Shown here piece by piece: positions 43,521-45,695 of a stretch of DNA of 45,695 bases. Source of the stretch: an uncultured Treponema sp. (GTDB lineage: Bacteria > Spirochaetota > Spirochaetia > Treponematales > Treponemataceae); assembly GCA_946535985.1 (NCBI GenBank), contig CAMNDY010000012.1, forward strand, positions 1-45,695. Direction: 5' to 3'. Position numbers and translations under genes: made by a program. Within the stretch, counting starts at the first letter, position 1, and each line of letters starts with the position of its first letter. The notes below the pieces were generated by a model. It saw only the letters and a list, made by a program, of their open reading frames with translations, made no database searches and was not told where the DNA came from.

Positions 43521-44270
43521 TTGGACCAAATCATCAGCATTGAAAATTTAAAAAAATCCTTTGGTGGCCTTGAGGTTATAAAAGGCATTTCATTTTCTGT
43601 TCATAAGGGCGAAGTTCTTGGAATCATCGGACCTAGTGGAAGCGGAAAATCTACAATCCTTCGCTGCATTTCTCAGCTTGAAGAAGTAACAGAAGGTACT
43701 ATAAAAATCTGTGGTCAGACTCTTGTAGAAGACGGCAAATACTGCAATAAAGAAATGCGTCATGCAATCATCTTAAAGAGCGGCCTTGTCTTTCAGAATT
43801 TTAATCTCTTTCCTCATTATTCAGTTTTGCAGAATGTTATGCAGCCTCAGAGGAGGGTATTAAAAAAATCTCATCAGGAAGCATACGAAACTGCTCTTGC
43901 GCTTTTAGACCGCATGGATCTTGCAGACAAAGCAGATTCATATCCCTGCCAGCTTAGTGGAGGACAGCAGCAGCGTGTTTCTATTGCCAGGGCTCTTGCG
44001 CTTAAACCGGAAGTCCTGCTCTTTGATGAACCAACATCGGCACTTGACCCTGAGCTTACAGGCGAAATCCTTAAAGTAATAAAAGAGCTTGCTGCCGATA
44101 AAATGACAATGGTTGTTGTAACTCACGAAATGGCTTTTGCCCGCGATATTTCTTCTCACATTATTTTTATGGATGGTGGTGTAATTGTAGAAGAGGGCAG
44201 CCCAGAGGACGTTATAAATCGGCCAAAACAGGAAAGAACTAAAGCCTTCCTTTCAAGGTTCAATACTTGA
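43521..44270 (+). CDS. Polar amino-acid ABC ATPase
   Basis: 249 residues. It starts at TTG 43521 with AAGGCGG upstream. Walker [10 protein letters not shown] is at 37-45, signature LSGGQQQR about 147-154, Walker [14 protein letters not shown] and VVTHEM follow. This is the GlnQ/HisP-like class. It powers the importer encoded by the two preceding genes, with ATP bound at a dimer interface in the cytoplasm. A small insertion ([18 protein letters not shown]) sits before the Q-loop as in several GlnQ relatives. Confidence 0.94.
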   Translation: MDQIISIENLKKSFGGLEVIKGISFSVHKGEVLGIIGPSGSGKSTILRCISQLEEVTEGTIKICGQTLVEDGKYCNKEMRHAIILKSGLVFQNFNLFPHYSVLQNVMQPQRRVLKKSHQEAYETALALLDRMDLADKADSYPCQLSGGQQQRVSIARALALKPEVLLFDEPTSALDPELTGEILKVIKELAADKMTMVVVTHEMAFARDISSHIIFMDGGVIVEEGSPEDVINRPKQERTKAFLSRFNT

Positions 44271-44295
44271 ACAAAGTAAAAAAATCAGTTATTAT
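44267..44295 (+). promoter_or_regulatory. Possible promoter for rpsP
   Basis: TTGAAC (44267-44272) overlaps the stop of the ABC ATPase gene and is 17 nt from TATTAT (44290-44295). The predicted leader is about 75 nt and contains two hairpins. Confidence 0.4.
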
Positions 44296-44309
44296 ATTCT
44301 CTCAATATG

Positions 44310-44328
44310 CACAATAGGAATTATTGTG
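44310..44328 (+). promoter_or_regulatory. Hairpin in the rpsP leader
   Basis: CACAATA (44310-44316) pairs with TATTGTG (44322-44328) around GGAAT. No T tract follows, so it is not a standard terminator; possible leader structure or operator. Confidence 0.4.
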
Positions 44329-44345
44329 TCCAAAATGGTAAAATC

Positions 44346-44365
44346 TGGTGCTGGAAACAGCATCA
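44346..44365 (+). promoter_or_regulatory. GNRA-capped hairpin directly before the rpsP ribosome binding site
   Basis: TGGTGCTG (44346-44353) pairs with CAGCATCA (44358-44365) around a GAAA tetraloop; one pair is G-U. The hairpin ends 1 nt before the GGAGG at 44367-44371, so ribosome access could depend on it. Confidence 0.5.
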
Positions 44366-44376
44366 TGGAGGAATAA

Positions 44377-44628
44377 ATGGTCAAAATCAGACTTAAGAGA
44401 TTCGGTGCTCAGAAACGCCCATGCTACCGTGTAGTTGTTCAGGACTCACAGAAGCCTCGCGACGGTGTTTGTATCGAAGAAATTGGAACTTATCAGCCAA
44501 TCGCAAAAGAAGCTGACCAGGTTTCAATTGATTTGGAACGCGCTAAGTACTGGATTGGAGTTGGTGCACAGCCAACAGACATTGTCAAGAAATTGATTAA
44601 TGTTCAGTCTGCCAAACAGGCAAAGTAA
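44377..44628 (+). CDS. rpsP: Ribosomal protein bS16
   Basis: 83 residues, the standard length. It begins [20 protein letters not shown], the family signature. It joins the 30S body early in assembly. It starts the rpsP - KH protein - rimM - trmD operon, conserved in many bacteria. GGAGG is 5 nt before the ATG, immediately preceded by a GAAA-capped hairpin. Confidence 0.97.
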   Translation: MVKIRLKRFGAQKRPCYRVVVQDSQKPRDGVCIEEIGTYQPIAKEADQVSIDLERAKYWIGVGAQPTDIVKKLINVQSAKQAK

Positions 44629-44646
44629 TTTACAGAGGAGCAGAAA

Positions 44647-44883
44647 ATGGAAAAAGACCTGATTGAATACATCGCAAAATCATTGGTCGATGATCCGTCA
44701 GCTGTATCTGTAAATGAAACCGAGGGCGAAAAGGGCATGGTGCTCCAGCTCAAGGTTGCGGACAATGACATTGGTAAGGTAATCGGTAAATATGGCCGTA
44801 TTGCTAAAGCAATGAGAACTGTCCTGAGCGCTTCGGCAGTAAAAGACGGCAAGCGTTACAGTCTTGATATTCTTGATAACTAG
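44647..44883 (+). CDS. khpA: KH-domain RNA-binding protein, KhpA type
   Basis: 78 residues with a single KH domain. The GxxG loop is GKYGRI (about 43-48, in DNDIGKVIGKYGRIAKAMR). KhpA forms dimers with KhpB in other bacteria and affects cell division and mRNA stability. It sits in its usual place between rpsP and rimM. SD AGAGGAG is 6-7 nt before the ATG. Confidence 0.94.
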   Translation: MEKDLIEYIAKSLVDDPSAVSVNETEGEKGMVLQLKVADNDIGKVIGKYGRIAKAMRTVLSASAVKDGKRYSLDILDN

Positions 44884-44901
44884 TTTGCTGGAATATTGCT
44901 G

Positions 44902-45444
44902 ATGGAAAAAGAACGTTTGGTTGTTGGTTTCATCCGCGGCTCACACGGCTTTGAGGGTGAAAGTAAAGTAGAAAGTAGCTCCGGAGAGTATGAGCACTTG
45001 CTCAAGCTGGAGGAAGTTACTTTACAACATGGTGAATCGTCTAAAGAAGTAAAGGTTGAATCGGTTTCTTTAGGACATGCGGTTGCCTATGTTAAGTTTG
45101 CCGGAATTAATTCAGATACCGAAATACGAAAGTACAACGGCTGGGAAATTTTAGCAGACAGAAAATACTGCAAGCCTTTGAAAAAAGACGAGTGGTATAT
45201 TGCCGATTTACAAAATTGTTCCCTTATTTATGAGGGGAAAGACGATCCGGCAACGTCGGTTGCGCCTAAGGTTGTAGGAACAATCACAGACGTATTGGAA
45301 GGCGGCGGGGGTAACTTGTTAGAAGTGTCACTCGCCGAGAGTTGTGACCGAAAGGTTCTTGTTCCTTTCAATAAAGAGTTTATTGGAAAGGTTGATATTA
45401 AGAACAAAACGGTGCAATTGATGCACCTCTGGATTCTGGAGTAA
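44902..45444 (+). CDS. rimM: Ribosome maturation factor RimM
   Basis: 180 residues from ATG 44902; a TTG two codons upstream (44896) could add two residues. The N-terminal domain starts LVVGFIRGSHGFEGESKV and the PRC-barrel C-terminal domain has DEWYIADLQNCSLIYEG and VPFNKEFIGKVDIKNKTVQL. It helps fold the 16S 3' domain and place S19. It lies between the KH gene and trmD, its common neighbour. No strong SD. Confidence 0.94.
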   Translation: MEKERLVVGFIRGSHGFEGESKVESSSGEYEHLLKLEEVTLQHGESSKEVKVESVSLGHAVAYVKFAGINSDTEIRKYNGWEILADRKYCKPLKKDEWYIADLQNCSLIYEGKDDPATSVAPKVVGTITDVLEGGGGNLLEVSLAESCDRKVLVPFNKEFIGKVDIKNKTVQLMHLWILE

Positions 45445-45448
45445 TTCC

Positions 45449-45695
45449 ATGAAATTTACTGTGCTGACCTTATTTCCAGATATCGTTAAGGCTTTTTTTG
45501 AAAACTCAATCATGGCCAAAGCGGTAGAAAAGGAAATTATTGCTTACGATCTGGTGAACATCAGAGATTTTGCTACTGATAAACACCATACCTGTGATGA
45601 CGGAACGTATGGAGGCGGCGCTGGCCAGCTTATGTTGCCAGAACCACTTTCAAAGGCACTTGATAGTGTAAATGCCCGCAAGAAGTATGTTATTT
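45449..45695 (+). CDS. trmD: tRNA (guanine-N1)-methyltransferase TrmD, 3' truncated by window edge
   Basis: The first 82 residues are visible, opening MKFTVLTLFPDIVKAFFENS. DDGTYGGGAGQLMLPEPL is the TrmD-specific N-terminal motif. The enzyme methylates G37 of tRNAs reading CCN, CUN and CGG codons, preventing frameshifts. The ATG begins 4 nt after the rimM stop, indicating coupled translation. The remainder lies outside the window. Confidence 0.96.
   Translation, partial: MKFTVLTLFPDIVKAFFENSIMAKAVEKEIIAYDLVNIRDFATDKHHTCDDGTYGGGAGQLMLPEPLSKALDSVNARKKYVI

Overview
The window looks like a chromosomal segment of a Treponema-type spirochaete. The basis is the moderately AT-rich DNA, a spirochaete-like EF-G, the rpsP-KH-rimM-trmD order at the right end, and many lysine-rich exported proteins and ATPase-less sugar ABC operons of the kind I associate with gut and rumen treponemes. 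Genus level is inference. I see no rRNA, tRNA, CRISPR, prophage or intact insertion sequence. No gene-free stretch exceeds about 260 bases.

Left part, minus strand (1-8196): an operon-like run transcribed leftward. It contains an FtsI/PBP2-type transpeptidase with a PASTA-like tail, a DUF115/Maf-like protein, a large exported TPR/transglutaminase-like protein, and a MATE transporter cut by the window edge. Plus strand (8249-12025): a LysM/M23 murein hydrolase-like protein, a small zinc ribbon, and an exported propeller-like protein with a decayed NodB domain.

Middle (12268-25244): fusA is followed by a three-gene cassette (SPFH plus zinc ribbon, zinc-ribbon membrane protein, TPM protein) that matches Bacillus ydjI, ydjG and ydjH in content. 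Next come a UgpC/MsmK-type sugar ABC ATPase, an RNase II-family exonuclease, lysC and dapB. On the minus strand there is one multi-TM protein. A PadR - HAAS/DUF4097 - PspC envelope-stress-like module follows.

Right-centre (25503-38849): about 13 kb on one strand forms what appears to be one carbohydrate-uptake locus. It has a membrane-anchored binding protein with a duplicated beta-sandwich, two permease pairs, an NHL-repeat protein, a Yip1-like membrane protein, a DUF5696-like protein and a very highly codon-biased lipoprotein binding protein. There is no ATPase in the locus. The similarly codon-biased UgpC/MsmK ATPase at 17357 is the obvious candidate energiser (inference).

Right part (39041-45695): argH sits between two paralogous binding proteins. 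A complete polar amino-acid ABC transporter follows, then rpsP, a KhpA-like KH protein, rimM and a truncated trmD.

Non-coding highlights: (1) a family of short palindromic repeats beginning TGTCATT, with one copy translated in frame inside the DUF115 gene, one REPIN-like inverted pair, and one abutting a permease start; (2) an uninterrupted-arm hairpin of 35 bp total stem that includes the last codons of the PspC gene; (3) several genes whose -10 box lies 6-7 nt before the start codon with no ribosome binding site, suggesting leaderless mRNAs; (4) shared ACCTAA motifs before the two sugar binding-protein genes.
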